In this document: piece by piece, positions 33,088 through 41,969 of the stretch
How the letters are laid out: every line of letters starts with the position of its first letter
Position numbering within the stretch: position 1 is the first letter of the stretch
Source of the DNA: Paenibacillus sp. MZ04-78.2
GTDB lineage: Bacteria > Bacillota > Bacilli > Paenibacillales > NBRC-103111
Direction: 5' to 3'
Assembly: GCF_024213375.1 (NCBI RefSeq)
Contig: NZ_JANAVJ010000007.1
Coordinates: 1-64,000, forward strand
Length of the DNA stretch: 64,000 bases
Notes under the pieces: model-generated
Seen by the model: the letters and a program-made list of their open reading frames with translations, nothing else
The model's database searches: none
Told to the model about the DNA's origin: nothing
Position numbers and translations under genes: made by a program

Positions 33088-34107
33088 ATGGCTACGATAA
33101 AAGATGTTGCAAAACTGGCGGGTGTGTCCATCAGCACCATTTCGCGGGTGTTGAATGCGCCGGACAAAGTCTCGAAGGACAAAAGGGAACGGGTTCTCCG
33201 CGCCATCGACCAATTGAAATATCACCCCAATGCACTGGCCAGAGGTCTGATCCATAAAAAGACGAAAACATTGGGCATCCTGATCCCTGATATTTCGAAT
33301 TATTATTATGCCGAAATGTTCCGGGGCATGGAGGATGCGGCGCAGGAATTCGGGCATAACATTATCATTTGCAACACCGATAAGGACAAGCAGCGGATGA
33401 TCACGGCGCTCCGAAGCATGAAGGAAAAGCAAATCGACGGCTTCGTGTTCACCAGCGAGCCGGTCTATCCCGATTATTACGACATCTTCCATCAGCTCGG
33501 CTTGCCGGTCGTGCTGGCTTCCACGCAAAGCCTGGAGTACGCCATCCCTTCCGTCAAAATCGACGACGAGCAGGCCGGCTTCGATGCGGGGCAATATTTG
33601 ATCGATTGCGGGCATCGGCGGATCGCCATGATTAGCGGGCCACATCTGGACCCGATCGCCGGCATGTCCCGTCTGCAGGGCTTCATGCGAGCGATGAGAA
33701 CAAACGAGCTTGAGTTCGATTCCAGCCAGTTTGTGGAGTTCGGGAACTACCGTTATGACGACGGCTATGCGGCGATGGAGAGACTGTGGAACAAAAAACC
33801 GGAGCTGACCGCCGTATTCGCGGCAAGTGACGAGATGGCGCTCGGGGCGATTTATTTCCTCTATCGAAGCGGAATCCGGGTGCCCGATGACGTATCCGTC
33901 CTTGGGCTGGACAACACGAGAATCGCTAATATGTCGCTGCCGCGGTTGACGACCGTCGCCCAGCCGATTTACGAGATCGGCTACAAGGCCGTCCGAACGC
34001 TTCAAGAAGTGCTGGACGGAGCGGGTCCGCCCACACTCAGAACGTATCTTCCGCATCAAATCGTCGTCCGTGATACAGTAAAAAATGTAAGTGGCGAAAT
34101 TTTCTAA
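33088..34107 (+). CDS. LacI family transcriptional regulator (MalR-like)
   Basis: A 339-residue LacI-type repressor. The start is the ATG at 33088, because the DNA-binding headpiece begins there (MATIKDVAKLAGVSISTISR, with hinge helix PNALARGL at about residues 48-55); the longer open frame would cover the promoter and operator. Residues 60-330 are the sugar-binding domain. The ribosome site is weak (GGGAG, 14 bases away). Matching palindromes ahead of its own gene and of the GH65-pgmB unit make these its likely targets, with a disaccharide or glucose phosphate as inducer. Confidence 0.9.
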   Translation: MATIKDVAKLAGVSISTISRVLNAPDKVSKDKRERVLRAIDQLKYHPNALARGLIHKKTKTLGILIPDISNYYYAEMFRGMEDAAQEFGHNIIICNTDKDKQRMITALRSMKEKQIDGFVFTSEPVYPDYYDIFHQLGLPVVLASTQSLEYAIPSVKIDDEQAGFDAGQYLIDCGHRRIAMISGPHLDPIAGMSRLQGFMRAMRTNELEFDSSQFVEFGNYRYDDGYAAMERLWNKKPELTAVFAASDEMALGAIYFLYRSGIRVPDDVSVLGLDNTRIANMSLPRLTTVAQPIYEIGYKAVRTLQEVLDGAGPPTLRTYLPHQIVVRDTVKNVSGEIF

Positions 34108-34277
34108 AAAAAATTTAGGTTGCAAATTCAGGCGGTTGGTTTTAATATCATTTTATACAAGTGGATACACAGGGCAACGGTGCCATGGCTGCAGAAGTGT
34201 ACGATTACGCTTCTGTTCCAAGGCATTTTTTTGTTTCCGGAAGGATTGGGATCGAAAAAGGAGGGCGGGAGATAAGC

Positions 34278-35633
34278 ATGAGGCTGGTCGAACCAAAGAG
34301 AACGGCAAGACCACCGGGCAGCGCCAAATTGCCCAAAATGGTTACTTTGATTTTAGCGGCCGCATTCGTAAGCTTGTCGGCAGGCTGCAGCCCATCGACC
34401 ACAACGCGGCAGGAAGTCAAGACCCAAACGGAACAACCTGCGCCATCCCCTTCGCAACAACTGGCCCTTTTGCAGTGGGCCCCGGCCAATCACAAAGCGA
34501 TTCAAGCCTTAATCGACGACTTCGGCATCCGCAGCAAAAACTATAACAAGGACAAAAGGCCATATGCCGTCTTCGATTGGGACAATACCTCCGCATTCAA
34601 CGACGTCGAAGAAACCTTGTTAACGTATCAGCTTACGAACTTGCAGTTTAAAATGACGCCGGAGCAATTTGTAAGCGCAATCAAAAAGAATATCCCGAAG
34701 GATAATTTCAAGAAAGAATTCAATAATAAGGCTGGGAAGCCTGTCCGGATCGATCTTATCAGTGAAGATTTGAACTCGGATTACAAGTATCTTTACGAAA
34801 ACTACAAAGGGTTCAAGGGAACCAAATCGTTGGAGGAAATAAAAGCAGCCCCGCAATATCAAGATTTTGTCGCCAAGGCCAGATATCTTTACGAAGCGAT
34901 CGGGGGAACCTTCAGCCCGGATGTAAGCTATCCTTGGGTGACGTATTTGTTCTCCGGCATGACGGAAAAGGAAGTGCGTCAATTGGCGGGAGCCTCCATC
35001 GATTACAATCTCAAGGACGCCATCGGCGAAAAAACGCTGACCAGTCCAAGCGAGCTGCCGGGTCAAGCGGGCGTTGTCGAAGTGAAGATAAAAACCGGCT
35101 TGCGGGCGTTCGCCGAGCAGCAAAATCTGTATAAAATGTTCATGGACAACGGAATCGATGTTTATATATGCTCCGCTTCCTTCATCGATGTGGTCAAACA
35201 ATTTGCGTCGAATCCGAAATACGGCTACTCTCTCCCGGAGGATCACGTCCTGGCAATGGAGCTGGAACGGGATGCCGCAGGGGTCATCCAGTCGGAATAT
35301 CGCAAGGGGTACGACCAGACGCAGGGCAAAGGAAAGACGAAGACGATCGAACGTTTTCTGGTATCCAAATACGGGCACGGGCCGATCTTCGTGGCCGGAG
35401 ACAGCGATGGCGATACGGCGATGCTGACGGATTTTAAAGACATGAAGCTGGGATTGATCGTCAATCGGTTGAAGGGAGGGGAAATCGGGGAATTGTCGAA
35501 AACGGCAGCTAACGGCATAGGCACAGGAAACGCCAAATATTTGTTGCAAGGAAGGGACGATAATACGGGAGCCTTCCGAAATACCGAAAAAAGCGTGAGT
35601 TTAGGATCAACCGAAGAGAAATTGTTAAAATAG
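34278..35633 (+). CDS. HAD superfamily phosphatase lipoprotein (phosphocholine/phosphoethanolamine phosphatase-like)
   Basis: A 451-residue surface lipoprotein. The ATG at 34278 (MRLVEPKRTARP) follows AAAGGAGGG; the frame above it is unsupported. The signal peptide ends LSAGC, so the protein is lipid-anchored outside. HAD motif I is AVFDWDNTSAFND (about residues 94-106) and the C-terminal Asp cluster is FVAGDSDGDTAMLTDF. This arrangement resembles bacterial phosphorylcholine phosphatases. The next gene, 32 bases on, is an ethanolamine-type permease, so the pair may strip phosphate from phosphoethanolamine or phosphocholine outside and import the amine. The substrate is inferred. Confidence 0.8.
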   Translation: MRLVEPKRTARPPGSAKLPKMVTLILAAAFVSLSAGCSPSTTTRQEVKTQTEQPAPSPSQQLALLQWAPANHKAIQALIDDFGIRSKNYNKDKRPYAVFDWDNTSAFNDVEETLLTYQLTNLQFKMTPEQFVSAIKKNIPKDNFKKEFNNKAGKPVRIDLISEDLNSDYKYLYENYKGFKGTKSLEEIKAAPQYQDFVAKARYLYEAIGGTFSPDVSYPWVTYLFSGMTEKEVRQLAGASIDYNLKDAIGEKTLTSPSELPGQAGVVEVKIKTGLRAFAEQQNLYKMFMDNGIDVYICSASFIDVVKQFASNPKYGYSLPEDHVLAMELERDAAGVIQSEYRKGYDQTQGKGKTKTIERFLVSKYGHGPIFVAGDSDGDTAMLTDFKDMKLGLIVNRLKGGEIGELSKTAANGIGTGNAKYLLQGRDDNTGAFRNTEKSVSLGSTEEKLLK

Positions 35634-35665
35634 TCCTCATAGCCCACATGAAGGGAGAACTGACG

Positions 35666-37018
35666 ATGGAAAATCATGAATTGAAAAAAACGTTAAAGCC
35701 GATTCATCTTTGGGCAATCGCGGTCGGGATGGTCATTTCCGGTCAATATTTTGGGTGGAACTACGGGTTTGAGAAAGGCGGAATTATGGGCCTTGCGATC
35801 GCTTCGCTGCTCGTCATCGTATTTTTTACCTGTTTTATATTCAGCTATTCCGAGCTGTCCACGTCCATTCCTAACGCCGGCGGGCCTTCGGCGTACGCGG
35901 CAAGGGCGATGGGGCCGTTCGGCGGTTTTATTGCCGGAATTGCGTGTCTGATGGAGTTTGTGTTTGCGCCACCGGCTATTGCGGTTTCGACGGGGGCGTA
36001 CGTTAACTTCCTGATTCCGGCGGTTCAACCGGTCTATGTGACCATCGGCGTGTTCGTATTTTTTATTTTGATAAACCTGGTGGGCATGAAAGGAGCCGCG
36101 TTAATCGAGCTTTGCGCGACGATCGCCGCGCTGATCGGACTTGCGATTTTTTACGTAGCGGGACTGCCGCATGTGAAGGTTGAGAATTTGGTGAACGCGA
36201 ACTCGTTTATCGGGGGAGGCGGCGGCGTCATGGCGGCCATTCCGTTTGCGATCTGGTTCTTCCTCGCAATCGAAGGCGGCGCGATGGCGGCTGAAGAAGT
36301 CAAGAATCCGAAGCGGGACATTCCGCGCGGCTTTATCTCCGGCATCTTAACGCTAGCCACAGCTACGCTATTGACGTTGTTCGTGACAGCCGGTCTAGGT
36401 GGAGGCATCGGAAAACCGGCAGATTATCCACTTCCCCAAGCCCTTGGAAGCGTTTACGGCGAAGGCAGCCTGCTTGCCATGAGTGTGGCGGTTATCGGAT
36501 TGTTCGGCCTGATTGCCAGCCTGCACGGCATTATTATTGGCTATTCCCGGCAGACATACGCGCTGGCTCGCGCCGGCTACTTCCCGAAGTTTCTGACCCG
36601 GCTCAATTCCAAAAGCGCGCCGGTATGGGGGCTCATCGTACCGGGCGTGATCGGCGTGATCTGCGCCGGCTCGGCGACTTTTGCCAACGCCTTGGTCCTG
36701 CTTTCGGTATTCGGCGCCGTCGTCATGTACTGTCTCAGCATGATTTCCTTGTTCATTCTGCGTGTGAAAGAACCGAATATGGAGCGGCCTTTTAAAGTGG
36801 CCTCTCCCATCATTCCGGCGATTGCGCTAATTCTGGGGCTGGTGTTCCTCTATTGCGTGATCCGCTACAGCCTCATGACGACCTCGCTTCCGCTGTTCGG
36901 CTTGAGTGTTCCGCTCTGGGGCGTCGTTGTCGTCATCTTTGCGGTAGCCATTCTTTATTACCTGGTCCGTGCAAGGCCGGCGAATGCCCCTGCGGGGGAG
37001 AGCACCGTGCTGGATTAG
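35666..37018 (+). CDS. APC family permease, ethanolamine-permease type
   Basis: A 450-residue transporter with about 12 membrane helices. The start ATG at 35666 (MENHELKKTLKPIHLWAIAV) follows AGGGAGAACTG. HLWAIAVGMVISGQYFGWNYG near the start and AIEGGAMAAEEVKNPKRDIP (about residues 197-216) are typical of the ethanolamine permease branch of the amino acid/polyamine/organocation family. No ethanolamine ammonia-lyase genes are in view. Its tight link to the phosphatase lipoprotein supports an amine substrate. Related amino acid permeases remain possible. Confidence 0.85.
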   Translation: MENHELKKTLKPIHLWAIAVGMVISGQYFGWNYGFEKGGIMGLAIASLLVIVFFTCFIFSYSELSTSIPNAGGPSAYAARAMGPFGGFIAGIACLMEFVFAPPAIAVSTGAYVNFLIPAVQPVYVTIGVFVFFILINLVGMKGAALIELCATIAALIGLAIFYVAGLPHVKVENLVNANSFIGGGGGVMAAIPFAIWFFLAIEGGAMAAEEVKNPKRDIPRGFISGILTLATATLLTLFVTAGLGGGIGKPADYPLPQALGSVYGEGSLLAMSVAVIGLFGLIASLHGIIIGYSRQTYALARAGYFPKFLTRLNSKSAPVWGLIVPGVIGVICAGSATFANALVLLSVFGAVVMYCLSMISLFILRVKEPNMERPFKVASPIIPAIALILGLVFLYCVIRYSLMTTSLPLFGLSVPLWGVVVVIFAVAILYYLVRARPANAPAGESTVLD

Positions 37019-37049
37019 AATTCGATAGGCTGACGGTTCCGATCGAGCG

Positions 37050-37155
37050 GCGACTTCACCAATTATGAGGCTGCCGCTTCGGTGTGAAGCGCGGGAGGCC
37101 GTGCATACGATTCGGGTCGTGCTGGATATTCTATACATGTGGAAGCCCCAATAAC
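37050..37155 (+). pseudogene. Possible remnant of a Gfo/Idh/MocA oxidoreductase C-terminus
   Basis: The frame ending at about 37155 reads LRCEAREAVHTIRVVLDILY before a stop, and just upstream in another frame DFTNYEAA appears. Both look like the last 45 residues of a Gfo/Idh/MocA dehydrogenase, broken by a frameshift. The rest of the gene is absent. This is a weak recognition from a short stretch. Confidence 0.3.
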
Positions 37156-37175
37156 CCGACAAGCGAGGGAAGCCA

Positions 37176-37337
37176 ATGGCGGAATTCAAAGCCTCCGACA
37201 AAGAGAAGCAGACGCAAGAAAGCGGCATGGAATCATTTAGCGAAATAAACGAATTCGAGCATAACCGGAATCCGGTTGCCACCGCGCAGAAGCAAATGGC
37301 ATCGCAGGAAACGGCCGGCGTCTTGGAGCAGGAATAG
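37176..37337 (+). CDS. Hypothetical small hydrophilic protein (53 aa)
   Basis: An ATG frame of 53 residues, MAEFKASDKEKQTQESGMES at the start and ending ETAGVLEQE. It is Glu/Gln/Lys-rich, with no hydrophobic segment. GAGGGA stands nine bases before the ATG. I do not recognise it. It lies among gene remnants between 37.0 and 38.3 kb, so it may be a remnant as well. The stretch 37340-37530 after it has only short broken frames (one reads HDELELITEFIEAPPFE before a stop). Confidence 0.35.
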   Translation: MAEFKASDKEKQTQESGMESFSEINEFEHNRNPVATAQKQMASQETAGVLEQE

Positions 37338-37534
37338 TATCTTCCAAACAGGGTCCGACGCTTGCGATGGACATTTTGCAGAAGCGAGGCTGTCCGCCGC
37401 TTGACTGCCGCAGGTCTGACGAAATCGGCGTAAAAAAACCTACATGACCTAGCAACAGCGGCGGGAACGCTCGTTTGTGCATGACGAGCTGGAGTTAATT
37501 ACGGAGTTTATCGAAGCGCCTCCGTTTGAATGAT

Positions 37535-37560
37535 AAAGCTTGAGAAATCAAGCTTTTTTT
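37535..37560 (+). terminator. Terminator in the remnant region
   Basis: AAAGCTTGA pairs with TCAAGCTTT, loop GAAA, followed by more T. It follows a short relic frame, which shows a gene once ended here. Confidence 0.75.
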
Positions 37561-37866
37561 GTGTTCAAGGAAGAACGCCGCTTTTTGGCGGGCGATTTGC
37601 CCCGCGTGTTCGAACGAATGTACCGGACGGACCGGGCAAGGAATCCTTCCGCTCAAGGGAGCGGGGCCGCTGGAAAAGCACTTCGGCATTACGGATTATG
37701 AGGTTCATGGCGAACGGGTGATCCGGGTATACAGCCATATCGGCGAGCAGGGAAACTCAACCGGATGCTGGTGGAGCATGGGATAGAAGTCACAAAAATG
37801 ACAATGAGTGTAGACAGATTGGAAGATTACTTTATAAAATTGATAGGGGGCGGGACGATTGGTTAA
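37561..37866 (+). pseudogene. BcrA-type ABC transporter ATPase, C-terminal remnant with frameshift
   Basis: The last 70 or so residues of a bacitracin-export type ATPase remain. One frame carries EKHFGITDYEVHGERVIRVY SHIGEQG; after about 37755 the family sequence continues in a second frame as LVEHGIEVTKMTMSVDRLED, ending FIKLIGG. The nucleotide-binding motifs and the first 230 residues are absent. The stop overlaps the start of the permease remnant, as in intact bcrAB operons. Confidence 0.65.
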
Positions 37867-38335
37867 CTTGCTCTATACGGAACTGATCAAACTGAAGCGG
37901 GCCAAGATGTTTATGGTCAGCATGCTCGGAGCCGTGTCGGCCCCTATCATGATCTTTCTCGCCTTGCTGAAAAACTTGTTGACCATCCCGGTATCCCGAG
38001 TTAGTCTGATCGTAAGCAAGCTGATTTTGCTGTTCCTGTGGATTACGGTACTGACGCTCATCATGTGGTTGTTGACGCTGATTCTGAGGCTGATCGGACA
38101 GTTTGAAGGCTTGACTTCGGCTCTGGTGCTCCAATCCTTGAAACAATGCGTCGTGGGAGGCACGCTTCTGTTTCTCCTGTGCACGCCGACGATGTTGATC
38201 ACCTTTTTGTTCAAAAGTTACGTTCCCACCATCATCTTTACGACTTAGGTCACGATGGCCAACGTGGTGCTTTCCGAATCGGAATAGGACTTGCGGCAAC
38301 GATTATCTACTTCAAAAAGGTAGATATTCATTGAT
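37859..38335 (+). pseudogene. BcrB-type ABC-2 permease, internally deleted and frameshifted
   Basis: Starts normally for this class (VNLLYTELIKLKRAKMFMVS, one helix) but jumps after residue 42 into a later part of the protein (SLIVSKLILLFLWITVLTLI) and stops at 38248. The expected last piece, GLAATIIYFKKVDIH, follows in another frame up to 38335. The product, about 130 residues, cannot be a full permease. It directly precedes uppP. Confidence 0.65.
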
Positions 38336-38372
38336 ATAGATATGCAGACAAGAAAATAGGAGTGTGGAGCTG

Positions 38373-39200
38373 TTGAATTTGTGGGAAATGTTTGTTGCCT
38401 TTATTCTGGGACTCGTGGAGGGCCTTACCGAGTTCGCGCCGGTTTCTTCGACCGGTCACATGATCATTGTTGACGATTTCTTGTTCCAGTCCAAGAACAT
38501 CTTTTCCCCGAGCGTAGCGAATACGTTCAAGGTCGTGATCCAATTGGGTTCGATTCTGGCCGTCGTCGTCCTGATGTGGGACCGGTTCATGAATTTGCTC
38601 GGACTTAAAAAATTGCCGGGACAAACGCCTTCCGGCCCGCGCTTGAATCTGCTGCAGGTTTTCGTCGGTTTAGTTCCCGCCGGCATTCTCGGGGTACTGT
38701 TCAATAAAAAAATCGATGAATACTTGTTCTCTACCAAGACAGTCATCGTCGGTCTGGTGCTCGGAGCTGTGCTCATGCTCGCGGCCGATTGGTTCCGGCC
38801 CCGCCGCCCGAAGACGGAGACGGCCGACCAAGTTACATACAAGCAGGCGTTTTTTATGGGATTGTTTCAATGCTTGGCGCTGTGGCCGGGCTTTTCCCGC
38901 TCCGGATCGACCATCTCCGGCGGGGTCCTGCTTGGGATGAGCCATCGCGCGGCTGCGGATTTCACCTTCATTATGGCGGTGCCGATTATGGCCGGGGCAA
39001 GCTTCCTGTCGCTCTTGAAGAGCTGGGACTCGATCACGGCGAGCACTATTCCGTTTTTCGTCGTCGGATTTATTAGCGCCTTCATCTTCGCGCTCCTGTC
39101 GATCCGCTTCTTCCTGAAGCTGATCAACCGCATCAAGCTCGCGCCGTTTGCGATCTACCGCCTGGTGCTTGCGGCTATCATTTATTTTGTATTTCTGTAA
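38373..39200 (+). CDS. uppP: Undecaprenyl-diphosphatase UppP (BacA)
   Basis: A 275-residue membrane enzyme that dephosphorylates undecaprenyl diphosphate to recycle the cell-wall lipid carrier; extra copies protect against bacitracin. Signature motifs are EGLTEFAPVSSTGHM (about residues 16-30) and PGFSRSGSTISGG. I place the start at the TTG 38373 (MNLWEMFVAF), ten bases after AGGAG and in line with relatives such as MTLWELFVA; the GTG at 38364 sits almost on the ribosome site. The preceding bcrA/bcrB remnants show it was once part of a bacitracin resistance module. Confidence 0.93.
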   Translation: MNLWEMFVAFILGLVEGLTEFAPVSSTGHMIIVDDFLFQSKNIFSPSVANTFKVVIQLGSILAVVVLMWDRFMNLLGLKKLPGQTPSGPRLNLLQVFVGLVPAGILGVLFNKKIDEYLFSTKTVIVGLVLGAVLMLAADWFRPRRPKTETADQVTYKQAFFMGLFQCLALWPGFSRSGSTISGGVLLGMSHRAAADFTFIMAVPIMAGASFLSLLKSWDSITASTIPFFVVGFISAFIFALLSIRFFLKLINRIKLAPFAIYRLVLAAIIYFVFL

Positions 39201-39312
39201 TCGGAGGGTTACTGGAGGGCAAGCCCGCGTCGAGATGATTGACGGCGGCGTTTATCACGCGAACGAGGTGACTTGCGGGAATCAAAGTTGATCCCCGTAA
39301 TATTGAATGTAC

Positions 39313-39380
39313 AAAGAAACCGTCTCCTTTTGTAATGGTTGATCACACTTCCATTTCACCAAGGAACGGTTTCTTTTGTT
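39313..39380. terminator. Terminator between uppP and the leftward surface-protein genes
   Basis: AAAGAAACCGT pairs with ACGGTTTCTTT around a long, partly paired loop (AATGG/CCATT). It ends in TTTTGTTTTTG on the plus strand and starts with A-rich sequence, so it can act for both strands. Confidence 0.7.
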
Positions 39381-39392
39381 TTTGTTTGGATA

Positions 39393-39815
39393 CTAACCAG
39401 GCAGTTTGTAATCAAGGTCGGACTCATACGATCTAATTTTCCAACCTTCTATACCTTTTGTGAGTATAAGGTAATCAGTATTGACATGCTGTTCGTTATT
39501 CCGACGGCTTGTTACAGATACCACTGCTTTTTTCTCAGTAGCAGAAGTTTTCCGAATTTCTTTTATCTGAAAGCTGGTTACCTCGCCGTACCAATGCCTT
39601 ACGGTAATCACCATTTGTGGATTGTGATTTGACATAAGATCCGCTATCGACCCGTAATCTTTCGTTCTGAAAGCACCGTAAAAAGAATTTAAGAGTTCCT
39701 TTTGTACGATGTTATGATCTGCGTAAGGATTCACATAGTAATACTTGTAAAAGATAAATCCCGCGAGAACCAAAAGCGCAGCAAGGCTGATGTAATAACG
39801 TTTTTTCAATCGCAC
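39393..39815 (-). CDS. Membrane-anchored hypothetical protein (140 aa)
   Basis: A single N-terminal membrane helix (YYISLAALLVLAGFIFYKYY, about residues 7-26) followed by about 110 residues outside. The outer part is a small alpha-beta domain with HWYGEVTSFQIKEIRKTSA and DYLILTKGIEGWKIRSYESD, the look of an NTF2-like fold. The GTG at 39815 is preferred because AAGGAAGGG lies just before it. It lies 61 bases after a secreted protein gene on the same strand; the two may be one unit. Function unknown. Confidence 0.7.
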   Translation of the reverse strand: MRLKKRYYISLAALLVLAGFIFYKYYYVNPYADHNIVQKELLNSFYGAFRTKDYGSIADLMSNHNPQMVITVRHWYGEVTSFQIKEIRKTSATEKKAVVSVTSRRNNEQHVNTDYLILTKGIEGWKIRSYESDLDYKLPG

Positions 39816-39876
39816 CAAACCCTTCCTACTAAGGCAAGGCGACAGACCGCCTATTACTTGAAGATATTTAAGGTGG

Positions 39877-41049
39877 TTACGGGGTAAAAGTCTTAGTTCC
39901 GACAACAACATTCTCATTGTTATGGTCTATGAAATCAACAAGAACATTATTTATATTATACCCACAAAACCATCCTACTGTCATCGGAGCAAGGGAATTT
40001 ACATCATTCCCCTTTCCAATTCTGCCATTTTCCCATTTTACTGGTGTTGTTGTCGAGCCAAGTTGAGATCCCGTTGTCAAATCATCAGGAGAGATTTGCG
40101 CCATTGATGTCACTTTTTTAATGTTCATTCCTGTTCCATCCGCCTTAAAGTCACTAAACCAACCCAGTGTACCTGTGATCGTAGAGGATCTTATTACCCC
40201 GGTAGTATCGTATCCGGTAACATTTAAAGCAACGGAATTGTTGGAAGGTACATAAAACTTCATTACCACCCACTGTCCCGGTCGGAAGTTAGCGTATGTT
40301 GGCACGTTGACATTTCCTGCACCGCGAAGGAACATGGCCCATGTATCGTCCCACGGAAAGTTATTCCCGGTAGGATTATTATATTGCAGCCCAATATCTA
40401 CGCTATCCCCATCCTTATCAGTCGCTCCTGTGTAAATATGAGCTGTATCTCCCTTTGTTGAATTAGGGTTGATATAAAGGCCACTGGCCTTAGATGGAAG
40501 ATATATATTAGTGTGGAAACGAGAATATCCCTTGTCTGAAATAACGCGACGATAGGGGCCAGTTCTATCAACAGTTCCGCAGTTATATTCAGCGTTTTTC
40601 CAACCGGCGCCAGCTATTGTCATGAGATTAGTAGCGTCAATCTTACATTTATCGTCTGGATTTGTTTCCTTAAGTGGCTTTTCATCCTTTATTTTTAATT
40701 TTCCGTTTGAATCGAATTTATCTTTGTTTTGCTTTCTAAACTCTTCAACTATTTCCGGTCTATTCGCAATCACACTACCGTCTTGATCAATGAAAAGAAC
40801 ATTCTCGCGATCTTCCTTGTCCAAGGATGCCATAACTTGAGAGAGTTTTACTTTATCTGATGCTGAAACATTAGCATCGAAAAAGATATCTCCTTTGGCA
40901 TCCTTACGGTCCAACTTCGCTTTAACATCAGCAGGAATTGTCGAGCCAGGTGAAATTTTTCCATTTACGTTTTCGGTAGCAAGAGCGCTTGAACTCATTG
41001 CAACAAAAAGTCCACCTACTAGAGTAAGAGCTGCAAATCTTTTGAACAT
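39877..41049 (-). CDS. Secreted protein of unknown function (390 aa)
   Basis: The ATG at 41049 (MFKRFAALTLVGGLFVAMSS) is preferred since AAAGGAGAGA lies ahead of it; 25 upstream codons are unsupported. A classical signal peptide ends at ALA, about residue 24. Residues 25-135 are a charged helical region; 150-390 are a beta-rich domain with Trp, Asn and Gly-rich turns (GDTAHIYTGATDKDGDSVDI, WDDTWAMFLRGAGN) that resembles a carbohydrate-binding sandwich. I know no name for it. It may act with the anchored protein downstream. The 410-base stretch to the next gene (41050-41461) has only short frames with no recognisable product. Confidence 0.72.
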   Translation of the reverse strand: MFKRFAALTLVGGLFVAMSSSALATENVNGKISPGSTIPADVKAKLDRKDAKGDIFFDANVSASDKVKLSQVMASLDKEDRENVLFIDQDGSVIANRPEIVEEFRKQNKDKFDSNGKLKIKDEKPLKETNPDDKCKIDATNLMTIAGAGWKNAEYNCGTVDRTGPYRRVISDKGYSRFHTNIYLPSKASGLYINPNSTKGDTAHIYTGATDKDGDSVDIGLQYNNPTGNNFPWDDTWAMFLRGAGNVNVPTYANFRPGQWVVMKFYVPSNNSVALNVTGYDTTGVIRSSTITGTLGWFSDFKADGTGMNIKKVTSMAQISPDDLTTGSQLGSTTTPVKWENGRIGKGNDVNSLAPMTVGWFCGYNINNVLVDFIDHNNENVVVGTKTFTP

Positions 41050-41461
41050 TGGTACAATCTCTCCTTTAGGATTAATTTGGACATACTTTTCTGAGAATCT
41101 GACTAGGTTGAACGAACGATGCATTTACGTGGGCTTATCACAATCAACACCTTTAATGTAATATATTCCCTATTATATCAGATGTAAATATCAATCAAAA
41201 TGAGTATAAAGTACCTAATTTTGTATAATATTTGCTAGCTCTATGGTCATAACAATGATCAGAATGGATATTATTGGAAAAATGAGCTATGAACAGCAGA
41301 TTATGGATTTTTCCAGATGGGATTCCAGCACAAACTTGGGAGGAATCGCCATGTACTGCATTTCCATCATAAAAGACGACGCTTCCTTCTTTCGTGATCC
41401 GGTTCATAGCTTGCGGGGACGAAATGGAGTAGGGTAAATGCATCTGAGGGGGTAAAAGGCT

Positions 41462-41827
41462 ATGGAAAATAACGGTAACGACTACGGGATTCGAATCAAT
41501 TCGTATCGGGCGGGGGACGATTATGTGTTTCTGATAACCGGGGGAGAAGCGCATGTGGGCGCGGTCGCTTGCGCTTACTGGCACGAAGGAGGACTCCGGT
41601 CGGAGACGATATCGGTACCCGGGCACCGGGAAGGGGAGCTGGTCAAGGAACTGGCCGAAAACGCAGCATCGAAGCTTCGCCATCGTGCCGTCGTGATTAT
41701 GGGAATCCATATCGATCACGCGACGAAGCAGGATATTGCACAAATTATCGCTCTCGTACATGCGAAGATGAGGGCCGCTCTCGAAAGCTGTACCCATGAA
41801 AACGGGGCCGCGCAGTTGAAGCTGTGA
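41462..41827 (+). CDS. LpdD-like prenylated flavin chaperone domain protein
   Basis: A 121-residue protein of the group represented by the small subunit D of gallate-type decarboxylases (LpdD). Landmarks are FLITGGEAHVGAVACAYWH (about residues 22-40), SVPGHREGELVKELAE and VVIMGIHIDHATKQDIAQII. In known systems it sits beside UbiD-like and UbiX-like genes and helps with the prenylated flavin cofactor. No such genes are in this window, so here it is an orphan. Start ATG 41462 follows GAGGGGGTAAAAGGCT. Confidence 0.72.
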   Translation: MENNGNDYGIRINSYRAGDDYVFLITGGEAHVGAVACAYWHEGGLRSETISVPGHREGELVKELAENAASKLRHRAVVIMGIHIDHATKQDIAQIIALVHAKMRAALESCTHENGAAQLKL

Positions 41828-41969
41828 CGGCTCTGTTAATCAATCCGCCTTGTATAAACTAAAACGCTTCGCTGCTATAAAGCAAAGTCGCTTTAAATCA
41901 TGCTCTTGTAATTCATGTTTGTTTCGTTATAAAATGCATCTTAATTAAATCAACTAAATTCTGACAAGC

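Noticed and set aside
41195-41797. 200-codon minus-strand frame over the gap before the LpdD-like gene
   Set aside because: Half of it is antisense to the LpdD-like gene; the rest has no family-like features or start signal.
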